Of a stretch of DNA of 47,836 bases, positions 26,108 through 35,079 are shown one piece after another. The notes under the pieces were generated by a model. That model ran no database searches and was not told the origin of the DNA. It was given only the letters and a program-made list of their open reading frames with translations. This stretch comes from an uncultured PS1 clade bacterium (GTDB lineage Bacteria > Pseudomonadota > Alphaproteobacteria > MED-G09), in the NCBI GenBank assembly GCA_902626605.1, contig CACOFZ010000012.1, forward strand, positions 1 through 47,836, given 5' to 3'. The position numbers and the translations under genes were made by a program. Each line of letters opens with the position of its first letter. Within the stretch, counting starts at the first letter, position 1.

Positions 26108-27139
26108 TCATATACCATCTTTTGATAGAGGGTGTGATTTCTTTAATAAATCAACAAGTCTTTTATCAAGAACATGGGTATATATTTCCGTAGTTGAGAT
26201 ACTTGAATGACCCAACAGTTCTTGAACTACCCTTAAGTCTGCACCTCTATTCATAATGTGAGTAGCAAATGCATGGCGTAATTTATGAGGAGTTAATCTC
26301 TTTCTGTCAATATTAGTATTTAGAGAAATATCAACCAGTAATTTATTAATAGAGTCTCTTGTAATATGACCATTAATTCCATAAGAAGGAAAAAGATATA
26401 CTGAATTTTCAGGAATATAATTCATCCACTTTATAATTATGTCGTGAGCTCTTGATGTGATCGGAATAATTCTTTGTTTATTCCCTTTACCTATCACATT
26501 TAAAATCCTTCTGCTCAAGCGTAAATCAGATAACTTTAAAGTAATTAACTCACTTACTCTCATGCCTGTTGCATAAAGCACCTCAACCAAGCAAGCTGCT
26601 CGTAATGATTTCTTTTTTTTGCCATCAGAACTTATATTTACTAAATTTCTTACATAGCTTAAAACTTTTTCAACCTCTTCTTCTGATAAAACATCTGGTA
26701 GGACTCTTTTTGAAGAAATCCTCTCAATTCTATCCATTGGATTTTCCTTAAGTCTTGATTCATTTACCTCAAAATTAAAATATTGATTGAGTGCAGAATA
26801 ACGGCGATTTATGGTTGAGTCCTTAAAACCCTTTTTCTTAAGTTCCAGCAAATATTCTGAAATTATTTTGTGGTTTAAATTATTAATTAATAGCTCAATC
26901 TTAATATTTTCTTTTGAATTAATCTTTGAATAATCTAATTTTTTTTTAATGCCAATATTTTCAATAAACCAGTTTTTATCCCAAACAAATAAACACAAAC
27001 TCTTGAAATCGTCTTTATATGATTTAATTGAATTACTGCTCAAACCTCTAATTGAATATAGATAATCAAAAAAGATATTTAACCTTTCAAAATTAACTAA
27101 CCAATAACTATCCCAATTAGTAAATTTCTTATCATTCAA
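26108..27139 (-). CDS. xerD: Tyrosine recombinase XerD
   Basis: A 343-residue tyrosine recombinase. The catalytic residues are present: R194 (ATGMRVSEL), a Lys in GKGNKQR (about 218-221), H285 and R288 (TPHKLRHAFATH), H311 (LGHSSISTTEIYTH) and nucleophile Y320. It is about 40 residues longer than typical XerD, mainly through a Lys/Asn-rich insertion at about residues 57-90 inside the core-binding domain. With XerC it resolves chromosome dimers at dif. Given its location beside accA and aroK, it is the housekeeping recombinase and not a phage integrase. A 45-residue membrane peptide is encoded just upstream. Confidence 0.9.
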   Translation of the reverse strand: MNDKKFTNWDSYWLVNFERLNIFFDYLYSIRGLSSNSIKSYKDDFKSLCLFVWDKNWFIENIGIKKKLDYSKINSKENIKIELLINNLNHKIISEYLLELKKKGFKDSTINRRYSALNQYFNFEVNESRLKENPMDRIERISSKRVLPDVLSEEEVEKVLSYVRNLVNISSDGKKKKSLRAACLVEVLYATGMRVSELITLKLSDLRLSRRILNVIGKGNKQRIIPITSRAHDIIIKWMNYIPENSVYLFPSYGINGHITRDSINKLLVDISLNTNIDRKRLTPHKLRHAFATHIMNRGADLRVVQELLGHSSISTTEIYTHVLDKRLVDLLKKSHPLSKDGI

Positions 27140-27157
27140 TTCAAATATTTCCTAAAT

Positions 27158-27295
27158 CTAGTTTAAATTAAAATCTTTATTCAAAATAATTTCCGTCATC
27201 TCACTAATCTCTGGTTCAACAAAAATATTTATGACTGTTAATACAATTAATAATACTAAAATAACAAAATATATAATTTTGGAATTATTTAACAT
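27158..27295 (-). CDS. Putative 45-residue single-helix membrane protein
   Basis: A short reading frame with ATG at 27295 and TAG at 27158-27160. A GAGG ribosome-binding site lies six bases before the ATG. The product starts MLNNSKI, has one hydrophobic helix (YFVILVLLIVLTVINIFV, about residues 9-26) and a short acidic/polar tail (EPEISEMTEIILNKDF). It ends 18 bp before the xerD start codon and is probably co-transcribed with it, divergent from aroK. No family is recognised. The combination of a good ribosome-binding site, a clear helix and tight packing makes it likely to be real. Confidence 0.6.
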   Translation of the reverse strand: MLNNSKIIYFVILVLLIVLTVINIFVEPEISEMTEIILNKDFNLN

Positions 27296-27394
27296 AGTAA
27301 CCTCATATTCTTAATTATATCTGATTTTTAAAAAATAAAAAAATAACAAATTATTTGGTTATATTATTATAGTATTGGAGTTATAAATTTAAAA

Positions 27395-27946
27395 ATGAAT
27401 AAAAAAATCATATCAAACCTTAACAATCGTTCAATTGTATTAGTTGGAATGATGGGATCTGGCAAAACCACTACAGGTAAATTGCTGGCAGAAGAATTGA
27501 AACTGCCCTTTTATGACTCTGATAATGAAATAGAAAAAAACTTAGGAAAAAAAATAAATGTTATTTTTAAAGAACATGGAGAACTTTTTTTTAGAAATCA
27601 AGAATTAAATTTCTTCAAAAAAAAAATTAACCAAGAACAAATCATTATATCATCTGGAGGCGGTTCTTTTATAAATGAAGAAATACAAAAAAGAATAAAG
27701 AAAGATTGTATATCTATTTGGCTTAAGGCTAGTAAAGAAACATTAATAAATAGAATAAAAAATAAAAAAAATAGACCACTTTTAAATGTTGAAAATTTTG
27801 AAGATACATTGTCATTGCTCCTAAATGAAAGAAATGCAATATATGAAAAGGCGGATTTAACTATAACTATAGATAAACTTGATAAAATAAAAATACTACA
27901 AGCTATTATAAAATCTTTAGAAAGTTTAAAACAAACCTATGAATGA
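27395..27946 (+). CDS. aroK: Shikimate kinase
   Basis: A 183-residue shikimate kinase. The P-loop is GMMGSGKTTTG (18-28), D41 and D43 in FYDSDNEIE contact magnesium and shikimate, R67 in LFFRNQE and SSGGGSF (86-92) bind shikimate, and NRPLL is the lid arginine region. It phosphorylates shikimate in the chorismate pathway. The stop codon overlaps the aroB start by 8 bp, so the two are translationally coupled. Confidence 0.96.
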   Translation: MNKKIISNLNNRSIVLVGMMGSGKTTTGKLLAEELKLPFYDSDNEIEKNLGKKINVIFKEHGELFFRNQELNFFKKKINQEQIIISSGGGSFINEEIQKRIKKDCISIWLKASKETLINRIKNKKNRPLLNVENFEDTLSLLLNERNAIYEKADLTITIDKLDKIKILQAIIKSLESLKQTYE

Positions 27947-29054
27947 AATTAAAGAAATAAAAATAAATCTAAAAGATAGATCCTATAAAATTTTTATAAA
28001 TGATGATATCGAGAAAATACTAGTAAATTCAATTGAAAAAATTTTAGCAAGACCAAAAGTTTTTATAGTTACAGATGAAAATGTAGCGGGATTTATACTT
28101 CCAAAAATAAAAAAAATACTTGAAGATGCCGGAATTAAAACGAAATCAATAATTATTCCATCTGGTGAAAAGAGTAAAAGCTTTCAAAGTTTAGAAAAAT
28201 TAATTAAGGAACTTCTTAACTATAAAATTGAAAGACAGGATAGTTTAATTGCTCTAGGTGGAGGTGTTATTGGTGATCTTGTTGGATTTGCTAGTTCTAT
28301 AATATATAGGGGAATAGATTTTATACAAATCCCGACAACAATTTTATCTCAGGTAGACTCATCTGTTGGAGGCAAAACAGGTATTAACTTAGAGGAAGGA
28401 AAAAATTTAGTAGGCTCATTTCATCAGCCTAGAGCTGTTATAACCGATGTTAGCTTATTACAAACTCTACCTAAACGAGAAATAATTGCAGGGTATGCTG
28501 AGATATTAAAATGCTCAATACTAGGTGATAAAGATTTCTTTAATTGGTTAAAAATTAATCAAAAAGAAATTTTAAATTTAAATAATAATTTAGTTGCAGA
28601 AGCTGTTGAAAAATCATGCATCTTGAAGGCTAAGATAGTTGAAGAAGATGAAAAAGAAAGTGGAAAAAGAGCACTTTTAAATTTAGGACATACTTTTGGG
28701 CATGCTATAGAAAATAAAATTAATAAAGACGGGCATGGAATTCTTCATGGTGAAGCAATAGGGATAGGTATGTGTTTAGCAGCAGAGTTTTCTGTTGAAA
28801 TGAATCTTTGTAGCAAAAAGAATAAAGAAGAAATTATTGAAATTATTAAAAAATCAGGATTGCCAACAGATTTAAAAGATTTAAATACAGAAATTTATGC
28901 TGAAGAAATTATTGAAATTTTTTCTTTAGATAAAAAAAGAAAAGATAATTCTAATACTTTCATTCTTATAAGTGATATAGGGAATGCAATTATAAAAGAT
29001 GAAATTAGTGATGATAAATTAAAAACATTTCTTATTTCAAATGGATTTAAATAA
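27939..29054 (+). CDS. aroB: 3-dehydroquinate synthase
   Basis: A 371-residue AroB with the usual motifs: IIPSGEKSKS, ALGGGVIGDLVGFASSIIYRGIDF (NAD binding), PTTILSQVDSSVGGKTGIN, the metal ligands in AEILKCS and the two histidine regions NLGHTFGHAIE and ILHGEAIGIG. It makes 3-dehydroquinate from DAHP using NAD and a divalent metal. It follows aroK with an overlap and is immediately followed by the corC-like gene, whose ATG starts at the base after the aroB stop. Confidence 0.97.
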   Translation: MNEIKEIKINLKDRSYKIFINDDIEKILVNSIEKILARPKVFIVTDENVAGFILPKIKKILEDAGIKTKSIIIPSGEKSKSFQSLEKLIKELLNYKIERQDSLIALGGGVIGDLVGFASSIIYRGIDFIQIPTTILSQVDSSVGGKTGINLEEGKNLVGSFHQPRAVITDVSLLQTLPKREIIAGYAEILKCSILGDKDFFNWLKINQKEILNLNNNLVAEAVEKSCILKAKIVEEDEKESGKRALLNLGHTFGHAIENKINKDGHGILHGEAIGIGMCLAAEFSVEMNLCSKKNKEEIIEIIKKSGLPTDLKDLNTEIYAEEIIEIFSLDKKRKDNSNTFILISDIGNAIIKDEISDDKLKTFLISNGFK

Positions 29055-30305
29055 ATGATTACTACAATTGCTATTTTCATAGGATCTATTCTTGGGCTAA
29101 TAATAATATCAGCATTTTTTTCTGGATCTGAGACTGCATTAACGGCGATATCTAAAGCGAGGATTAGACATTTAGCCGATGAAGGAGATAAAAGAGCAAA
29201 AGAACTAGAAAAACTTATTACTAAACAAGATACTTTAATAAGCACTCTTCTAGTCGGGAGCAATCTTGTAAATATACTTGCTTCTGTATTAGCAACAAGC
29301 TTGTTTATTTCCTTATTCGGCGAAGCTGGAGTTGTTATAGCAACATTCGTAATGACAACCTTAGTTGTTATTTTTGCAGAAATTTTGCCAAAAATGATTG
29401 CTCTTGAAAATTCAGATCGTTGGTCATTAAAATCTTCCTTTTTAATAAAAGTTACTTTTATTATTCTTGGACCAGTAGCAATTCTAGCTCAAAAAATATC
29501 AAGTTTTTTTGTTAAAAAAAATATTTCTTTTGAAAAATTAGTTGATGCGCATGACGAAATTAGAGGTCAAATATCACTTCATCACCAAGAAGGTGAAGTA
29601 AAAAAGGGTGATAGAGATATGCTTGGGGGAATTTTAGATCTTCCTGATGTAAATGTTGAAGATGTGATGGTGCATAGAAAGAATATTACAGCCATAAATA
29701 TAAATGAGATAGATGAAAATAAAATCACAGAAATATTATCCTCACCTTACACCCGAATACCAGTATGGGAAGAAAGCACAGATAATTTTATAGGACTCCT
29801 GCATATTAAATCCCTTATTAAAGAGGCAATAAAAAGTGATAATGATCTAAAGAATATTAACATAAGAAAGGTTTTATCAAAACCTTGGTTTGTTCCAGAG
29901 ACAACTAGCCTAAAAGAACAATTAAACGCCTTTCTTGAGAAGAAACTTCATATGGCATTAGTTGTTGACGAATACGGTTCTATAATGGGCTTAATAACAC
30001 TTGAAGATATTTTAGAAGAAATTGTTGGTCAAATTGATGATGAACACGACTTAGAAAATGAAGAAGTTATAAATCAAATGCCAAATTCAATTGATGTTGA
30101 TGGCGGTATGAGTATAAGAGATTTAAATAGAAATTATGGTTGGGATCTTCCTGATAATGAAGCAACGACGATTGCAGGCTTAATTATACATGAATCTCAA
30201 ACTATACCGCGTGTTAATAATGCTTATATTTTTTATGGATTTAAATTCAAAATTTTAGAGAGAAAAAGAAATCAAATAACCTCTATTAGAATAGAAAAAG
30301 TATAG
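29055..30305 (+). CDS. CNNM/CorC-HlyC family membrane protein with CBS domains
   Basis: A 416-residue protein. Residues 1-190 form a DUF21/CNNM membrane domain with SAFFSGSETALTAISKARIRHLA and several helices. Two CBS domains follow (LPDVNVEDVMVHRKNITAIN..., and FVPETTSLKEQLNAFLEKKLHMALVVDEYGSIMGLITLEDILEEIVG), then a C-terminal CorC_HlyC domain (about 335-416). Members are linked with magnesium or other cation transport, and TlyC/HlyC naming in older annotations does not imply a haemolysin. Its location after aroK-aroB is conserved in Alphaproteobacteria. Confidence 0.92.
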   Translation: MITTIAIFIGSILGLIIISAFFSGSETALTAISKARIRHLADEGDKRAKELEKLITKQDTLISTLLVGSNLVNILASVLATSLFISLFGEAGVVIATFVMTTLVVIFAEILPKMIALENSDRWSLKSSFLIKVTFIILGPVAILAQKISSFFVKKNISFEKLVDAHDEIRGQISLHHQEGEVKKGDRDMLGGILDLPDVNVEDVMVHRKNITAININEIDENKITEILSSPYTRIPVWEESTDNFIGLLHIKSLIKEAIKSDNDLKNINIRKVLSKPWFVPETTSLKEQLNAFLEKKLHMALVVDEYGSIMGLITLEDILEEIVGQIDDEHDLENEEVINQMPNSIDVDGGMSIRDLNRNYGWDLPDNEATTIAGLIIHESQTIPRVNNAYIFYGFKFKILERKRNQITSIRIEKV

Positions 30306-30309
30306 ATAA

Positions 30310-30419
30310 TTAAACATAATTAGAATTGTTTTCTATCCTATGCCAATCGTTAGGATCAACATATTTAAATATTTTTCTTGGATCAAAATTATTATATCCA
30401 ATTTGATTTAAGATATTAA
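30310..30419 (-). other. Open, coding-like tail after the second TonB receptor gene
   Basis: Just past the receptor stop codon (minus strand), a second frame stays open to a TAA at 30310-30312. It reads NILNQIGYNNFDPRKIF and then KYVDPNDWHRIENNSNYV. It has no start codon or ribosome-binding site of its own within the gap. The words NIL and FDPR resemble C-terminal stretches of TonB receptors (the intact one has NILDED and DPRGRLFYF), so it may be a remnant of a receptor or another eroded gene. Chance cannot be excluded. Confidence 0.25.
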
Positions 30420-33065
30420 TTATCGTAATAACTTTAAACCGAAATAAAACAATCTGCCTCTTGGGTCATGGTGCTTAGGATCATAGCTAAAGTTAGCTGC
30501 ATCATAAACAATTGGGACATCCTCATCTAAAATATTATTTCCGCCAATCGATAACCTAATGTCATTTCCTGATAAATTGAAAGAATATGAGTATTGTAGG
30601 TCAAAGGTAATCCATTGATCAACTTTTTGATCAAATCCAGCTTTCTTTGCCGAGGCGCTCAAAGGCCTTGTTGTAGAGTAATCAGAGACAAAACGACCAT
30701 AGAGTGCAACTGTATGATTATTATTAGATAAACTAGTGTTTAAGACAATTTTTGTTTCAGGCAATGATCTCGCAAAATTATCATGATTAAATAAACCGAC
30801 AACGTCTATTGCCGACCCATTACTTGCAGGAATCTCATATTCTAAAATATGTGTCCCTCTTAAACCCACATTTAGGAGACCAAAATTTGTATTGTTTTCA
30901 TAGTTTAACTCTAAATCTATTCCATTCGTATCAACATTTGCTGCATTAAAATATTTTGTTGTAACGCCTATTAATGTCCCATCAATAGTTCTCTTAATAT
31001 CTGAATTCAATGGATCATTTATAACTTTTCCTTGAGCGCTCTCAATTGTGATAACGCTTGAATAATCGATTGACCAATAGTCCACCTTGAAATCAAAACT
31101 TTCAATTGGTTTCCATAGAATTCCTATATTTATATTTTCAGATTCTTCTGGAGATAAGAGGCTATTACCATTTTGAGCAATTCTTATAAATGATGTTCCA
31201 CCTTTTGGCACTCCATTTGAATAATCTTGAATACCTTGTAAGCCAACTTGACCAGAATATAATTGAGATAAGGAGGGCTCTCTAAAAGAGGAGCTTATAG
31301 ACCCCCTGAAAGATAAATAATCCGTTAATTTGTATAATAGTGATAGTTTAGGATCAAAAGTACTATCGTTTTCAAGTTCTTCATATCTTGCAGCTATTTT
31401 AATATCAAAATTATCAATTGGAGAAATCGAGAGTTCTGCAAATGCCGCATAGGCATCCCTTTTTGCTTGCGCCTCAATACCACCGCCTAAAAATAATAAA
31501 TCAGCTGGTTTAGAAATATTCCCTTGATCATCAAATTCTATTCTTGAGTTCTTATCTCTTGATACAGAAAACTCTTCTTGTCTGAGCTGAAGACCCGCAG
31601 CTAATCCAATAACACCCAAAGAATTAGAAGTTATTTCTCCAGATAAAACAAAATCTATTACTTCTAGTTTATTATTTGTCCAAGTTTCTTGTTTTGTGGA
31701 AATCCAATCAATTAAAGACTGGCTATTTTTTGAAGAGTCAAATAAATTCCAGCTTTGGTTTTTATTTATTCCACCCTCACCTTTTATTGCAGAGGTGAAT
31801 CTTTTTGTACTTGTGTCTGGCTGAGATATGTAACCATCATCTTCGCTTGCAGTATAATGAAGATCCCAATCAAACCCATTGCTGAATTGACCGCTAATAC
31901 CTATTGATAATCTTAAAGTTTCTATCTCTCTAGGAGCCAAAGGTGATGGGTAAGAAGAACCTAATGGTCTTCCTAACCACATAACAGGAACACCAAAAGG
32001 ATTTCCTGCTACCCCAGGCATTATTAAATTACTTGGACTGAGATATGATAAAGCTGGGTATGAAGGTGACTGTGGATTATCATTAACATTTATTGATGCA
32101 TACATTAAGTCTGCATCTAATGTGATACTGTTAAATTTTCTTTTTAAAGAAAAATATAAATTTTCATGATCTTCATCATTTACTAGATTAAATCTTGGAC
32201 CATAAAGAAATCCACACCTAGAGCCACTGGATTGTGGAATAAGAATACCATTATTTTCAATACAGTTTGCATCCGGAACATTTTCAAAAGGACTATACGT
32301 TCCTGCATAAGGTCCTTGATCAACCTCTGATGGACCAAATAAAAGAAAACTATTACCTAGACCGCTTATTGCTAATTGAGATAGTTCAGGTTTCACAATC
32401 CCTTTCATGGCAGTTCGATTTAGAGCGCTTGCAGCTAAAACCCAATGTAAAGAATTACCATGGTTACCTAAAATAAAACTTATTGATTGATCTTTTTGAT
32501 TACCTTTTTCTGTTCTCTTATCAGAGATATCTAATTCGAAACCTTCGAAGTCTCTTCTAAAAATATAGTTCACAACACCCGCAACAGCGTCAGAACCATA
32601 AATTGATGCAGCACCCTCTTTAAGAACCTCAACTCTTTGTATAGCTATTAATGGTATTGTCGATGTATTTACAAAAACGCTTCCATCATTGGCTGTTGCA
32701 CCAGTAACTGTTTGCCTTCTTCCATCGATTAGAACTAATGTTGATGATAAGCCAAGCCCTCTTAAATTGACATTTGATGTTCCTTGAGTACTTCCAGAGG
32801 TAAAAGCATCTGTATTATTTTCTGAACCTGAATTAATAGAGAGATTTTTTATTATATCTGATGTTAAAAAAGCACCTATTCCTTCAATTTCATCACGAAA
32901 AATAATATCAACAGGAGAAGTATCTTTTTTAGAAGTTGTTTTTATATATGATCCTGTAACTACAATCTCTTCAATTAAATCTTGCTGTGCAAATGAAAAT
33001 TGAGATAGAAATAAAAAAGCCATTAATAAGAAAAATTTATACAATTTACCTTTTAAAAAAAACAT
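30420..33065 (-). CDS. TonB-dependent outer-membrane receptor
   Basis: An 881-residue TonB-dependent receptor. It has a signal peptide (residues 1-26, cleaved near SFAQQ), the TonB box EEIVVTGSY (32-40), and the plug domain with NVNLRGLGLSSTLVLIDGRRQ and VEVLKEGAASIYGSDAVAGVVNY. The long barrel holds FRGSISSSFREPSLSQLYSG and a C-terminal GGNNILDED motif. It ends in GLKLLR, not in the aromatic residue that normally finishes an outer-membrane barrel. The plug wording is that of broad-specificity receptors and does not identify a substrate. It is unrelated in detail to the receptor at 1769-4294. The ribosome-binding site is a run of five G close to the ATG. Confidence 0.9.
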   Translation of the reverse strand: MFFLKGKLYKFFLLMAFLFLSQFSFAQQDLIEEIVVTGSYIKTTSKKDTSPVDIIFRDEIEGIGAFLTSDIIKNLSINSGSENNTDAFTSGSTQGTSNVNLRGLGLSSTLVLIDGRRQTVTGATANDGSVFVNTSTIPLIAIQRVEVLKEGAASIYGSDAVAGVVNYIFRRDFEGFELDISDKRTEKGNQKDQSISFILGNHGNSLHWVLAASALNRTAMKGIVKPELSQLAISGLGNSFLLFGPSEVDQGPYAGTYSPFENVPDANCIENNGILIPQSSGSRCGFLYGPRFNLVNDEDHENLYFSLKRKFNSITLDADLMYASINVNDNPQSPSYPALSYLSPSNLIMPGVAGNPFGVPVMWLGRPLGSSYPSPLAPREIETLRLSIGISGQFSNGFDWDLHYTASEDDGYISQPDTSTKRFTSAIKGEGGINKNQSWNLFDSSKNSQSLIDWISTKQETWTNNKLEVIDFVLSGEITSNSLGVIGLAAGLQLRQEEFSVSRDKNSRIEFDDQGNISKPADLLFLGGGIEAQAKRDAYAAFAELSISPIDNFDIKIAARYEELENDSTFDPKLSLLYKLTDYLSFRGSISSSFREPSLSQLYSGQVGLQGIQDYSNGVPKGGTSFIRIAQNGNSLLSPEESENINIGILWKPIESFDFKVDYWSIDYSSVITIESAQGKVINDPLNSDIKRTIDGTLIGVTTKYFNAANVDTNGIDLELNYENNTNFGLLNVGLRGTHILEYEIPASNGSAIDVVGLFNHDNFARSLPETKIVLNTSLSNNNHTVALYGRFVSDYSTTRPLSASAKKAGFDQKVDQWITFDLQYSYSFNLSGNDIRLSIGGNNILDEDVPIVYDAANFSYDPKHHDPRGRLFYFGLKLLR

Positions 33066-33096
33066 TTATCCCCCAAAAAATTTGTAATAAGAAGTC

Positions 33097-33363
33097 TTAA
33101 TCATCTGTGGTCCTTAAATCAAACGAAACTGCATGAAGTCCATTTCTAAACTCATCACTAAGAGCTTCCATAGCCATTCTGTGTCTGTCTATTGGTTTAA
33201 TATTAATAAATTTTTCAGAACGAATAAATATTTTAAAATGAGTTCCTCCCTTTTTTGCATCTTCATTATGGTTAGCATGCAGGTGTGACTGATCCACTAC
33301 CTCTAGTTCAGTTGGCAGGAATGTATTAGAAAGTTTTTTTATAATATTTGCTTTAATTTCCAT
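33097..33363 (-). CDS. bolA: BolA family protein
   Basis: An 88-residue BolA-like protein with VVDQSHLHANHNEDAKKGGTHF, the conserved His-containing loop and helix, and FINIKPIDRHRMAMEAL and LHAVSFDLRT towards the end. BolA proteins pair with monothiol glutaredoxins in iron-sulfur cluster handling and can act as regulators. It is divergent from the J-domain gene at 33438, an arrangement conserved in Alphaproteobacteria together with cobS-cobT. Confidence 0.93.
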   Translation of the reverse strand: MEIKANIIKKLSNTFLPTELEVVDQSHLHANHNEDAKKGGTHFKIFIRSEKFINIKPIDRHRMAMEALSDEFRNGLHAVSFDLRTTDD

Positions 33364-33437
33364 TTTAATTTTTTTACTATATCAGATTAAACAACGAAAT
33401 TAAATTTAACTGACTTAAATATAGGAAAAAATTCTAA

Positions 33438-34019
33438 ATGAAATTGAATTCAAAATATTTTAATAATTTAAGAATAAAACCTAAAGAAAATAAATTTAAA
33501 AGAAAATGTGAATATGGTGGTTGCATCAAGAACGGAGAGTTTATTGCTAAAACTAAAACATCACATGAGTATTACTACTGCCTTGATCACATAAAAGATT
33601 TTAATAAAAACTATAATTTTTTTGAAGGTATGAGTGAAGAAGAGATAATAGATTACCAAATCTCATCGATTATCGGGCATAGACCAACATGGAAGTCAGG
33701 TACAAATCCTCAAGCTAATTATTTCTCTAATTTTGCAAAAAAAGATGGCAGTGCTTTTAATGATCCTTTTAATTTTTTTGATGAAAAGGAGAAAACAAAA
33801 CAAAAAAGAAACGTTAGAAAAAAATATAAAAAATCAAATGAAGCTTTTGAATTATTAGAATACACTTCTAATTCTTCTAAGAATGAAATCAGAAAAAAAT
33901 TTAAAGAAGTCGTAAAAAAACTTCACCCAGATACAAATGGCGGAGATAATTCACAAGAAGACCTTTTAAAAGAAGTTATAAGTGCTTATAAGTATCTAAA
34001 ATCACAAGGGCACTGTTAA
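33438..34019 (+). CDS. J-domain protein with an N-terminal Cys cluster
   Basis: A 193-residue protein. The J domain is at the C-terminus (about 134-190), with the HPD tripeptide at 163-165, in the order ELLEYTSNSSKNEIRKKFKEV. The N-terminal part has C24, C29, C48 and H51 (C-x4-C...CLDH), which could bind zinc. It is one of the alphaproteobacterial DnaJ-like proteins found beside bolA and cobS, not DnaJ itself, because the G/F region and the four zinc repeats are missing. It may recruit Hsp70 to a specific client; the client is unknown. Confidence 0.85.
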   Translation: MKLNSKYFNNLRIKPKENKFKRKCEYGGCIKNGEFIAKTKTSHEYYYCLDHIKDFNKNYNFFEGMSEEEIIDYQISSIIGHRPTWKSGTNPQANYFSNFAKKDGSAFNDPFNFFDEKEKTKQKRNVRKKYKKSNEAFELLEYTSNSSKNEIRKKFKEVVKKLHPDTNGGDNSQEDLLKEVISAYKYLKSQGHC

Positions 34020-34074
34020 ATTTAAATTTAATTTGCTACACAACTTAAGAATAAAAAATTTAAAGGAATAATTT

Positions 34075-35079
34075 ATGAGTACTGATACACAATCAACCTT
34101 AGATATAGGAAGTCCAAATACAGAAATATCTGTAAAAAAAGTTTTTGGTCTTGATACAGAACTGAAAGTTCCAGCTTATTCAAAAAAAAATGAATATGTG
34201 CCCGAGATAGATGAAGATTATTTATTTAATCATGAAACAACTGTTGCTATATTAGCGGGATTTGCTCATGACAGAAGAGTAATGGTCCAAGGTTATCACG
34301 GAACAGGTAAATCAACTCATATTGAACAGATTGCAGCTAGATTAAATTGGCCTTGCATAAGAATTAATCTTGATAGCCATGTCAGTAGAATAGATCTAAT
34401 TGGTAAAGATATGATTACTCTAAAAGATGGAAAGCAAGTTACTGAATTTAGAGAGGGTTTATTACCATGGGCAATTCAGAATCCTGTTGCTCTTGTTTTT
34501 GATGAGTATGATGCAGGAAGACCTGATGTTATGTTTGTCATTCAAAGAGTTTTAGAAATATCTGGAAAACTTACTCTTTTAGACCAAAATAAAATTATTA
34601 CGCCCCATAAGTTTTTTAGATTATTTGCAACAACCAATACAGTTGGACTCGGAGATACCTCTGGTTTGTATCATGGGACACAGCAAATTAATCAGGGGCA
34701 AATGGATAGATGGTCTATAGTAAGCGCTTTGAATTATCTTCCACATGAGGATGAGTTGAATATAGTTTCGGCAAAAGCAAAAAGCTTTAACAATAAAGAA
34801 GGCAAAGAGACTATTTCAAAAATGATTAGAGTCGCAGATTTAACCAGAAATAGCTTTATCAATGGTGATATATCAACAGTAATGAGTCCAAGAACCGTTT
34901 TAACATGGGCGCAAAATACTGAAATTTTAAGCGATATAGGTCTCAGCTTTAAATTAACATTTCTTAATAAATGTGATGAGCTAGAGAGACAGACAATTGC
35001 TGAATTTTATCAGAGATGTTTTGGGGAAGAATTATTAGAATCTCCAATTTCGAACCCTGAAGGCAAAAGTGACAAATAA
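34075..35079 (+). CDS. cobS: CobS-like AAA+ ATPase (cobaltochelatase subunit type)
   Basis: A 334-residue AAA+ MoxR-like ATPase. Walker A is GYHGTGKS (73-80) and Walker B is VFDEYDA (141-147). The N-terminus [13 protein letters not shown] and [30 protein letters not shown] are CobS hallmarks. In aerobic B12 synthesis CobS and CobT form the chaperone-like complex that drives cobalt insertion by CobN. AAAGGA precedes the ATG. cobT overlaps its end by 11 bp. No cobN or other cob gene is in the window. Confidence 0.93.
   Translation: MSTDTQSTLDIGSPNTEISVKKVFGLDTELKVPAYSKKNEYVPEIDEDYLFNHETTVAILAGFAHDRRVMVQGYHGTGKSTHIEQIAARLNWPCIRINLDSHVSRIDLIGKDMITLKDGKQVTEFREGLLPWAIQNPVALVFDEYDAGRPDVMFVIQRVLEISGKLTLLDQNKIITPHKFFRLFATTNTVGLGDTSGLYHGTQQINQGQMDRWSIVSALNYLPHEDELNIVSAKAKSFNNKEGKETISKMIRVADLTRNSFINGDISTVMSPRTVLTWAQNTEILSDIGLSFKLTFLNKCDELERQTIAEFYQRCFGEELLESPISNPEGKSDK

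Noticed and set aside
26108-27139. The tyrosine recombinase as a mobile-element integrase
   Set aside because: Its neighbours are core genes (accA, aroK), no att repeats or phage genes are seen, and motifs fit XerD.
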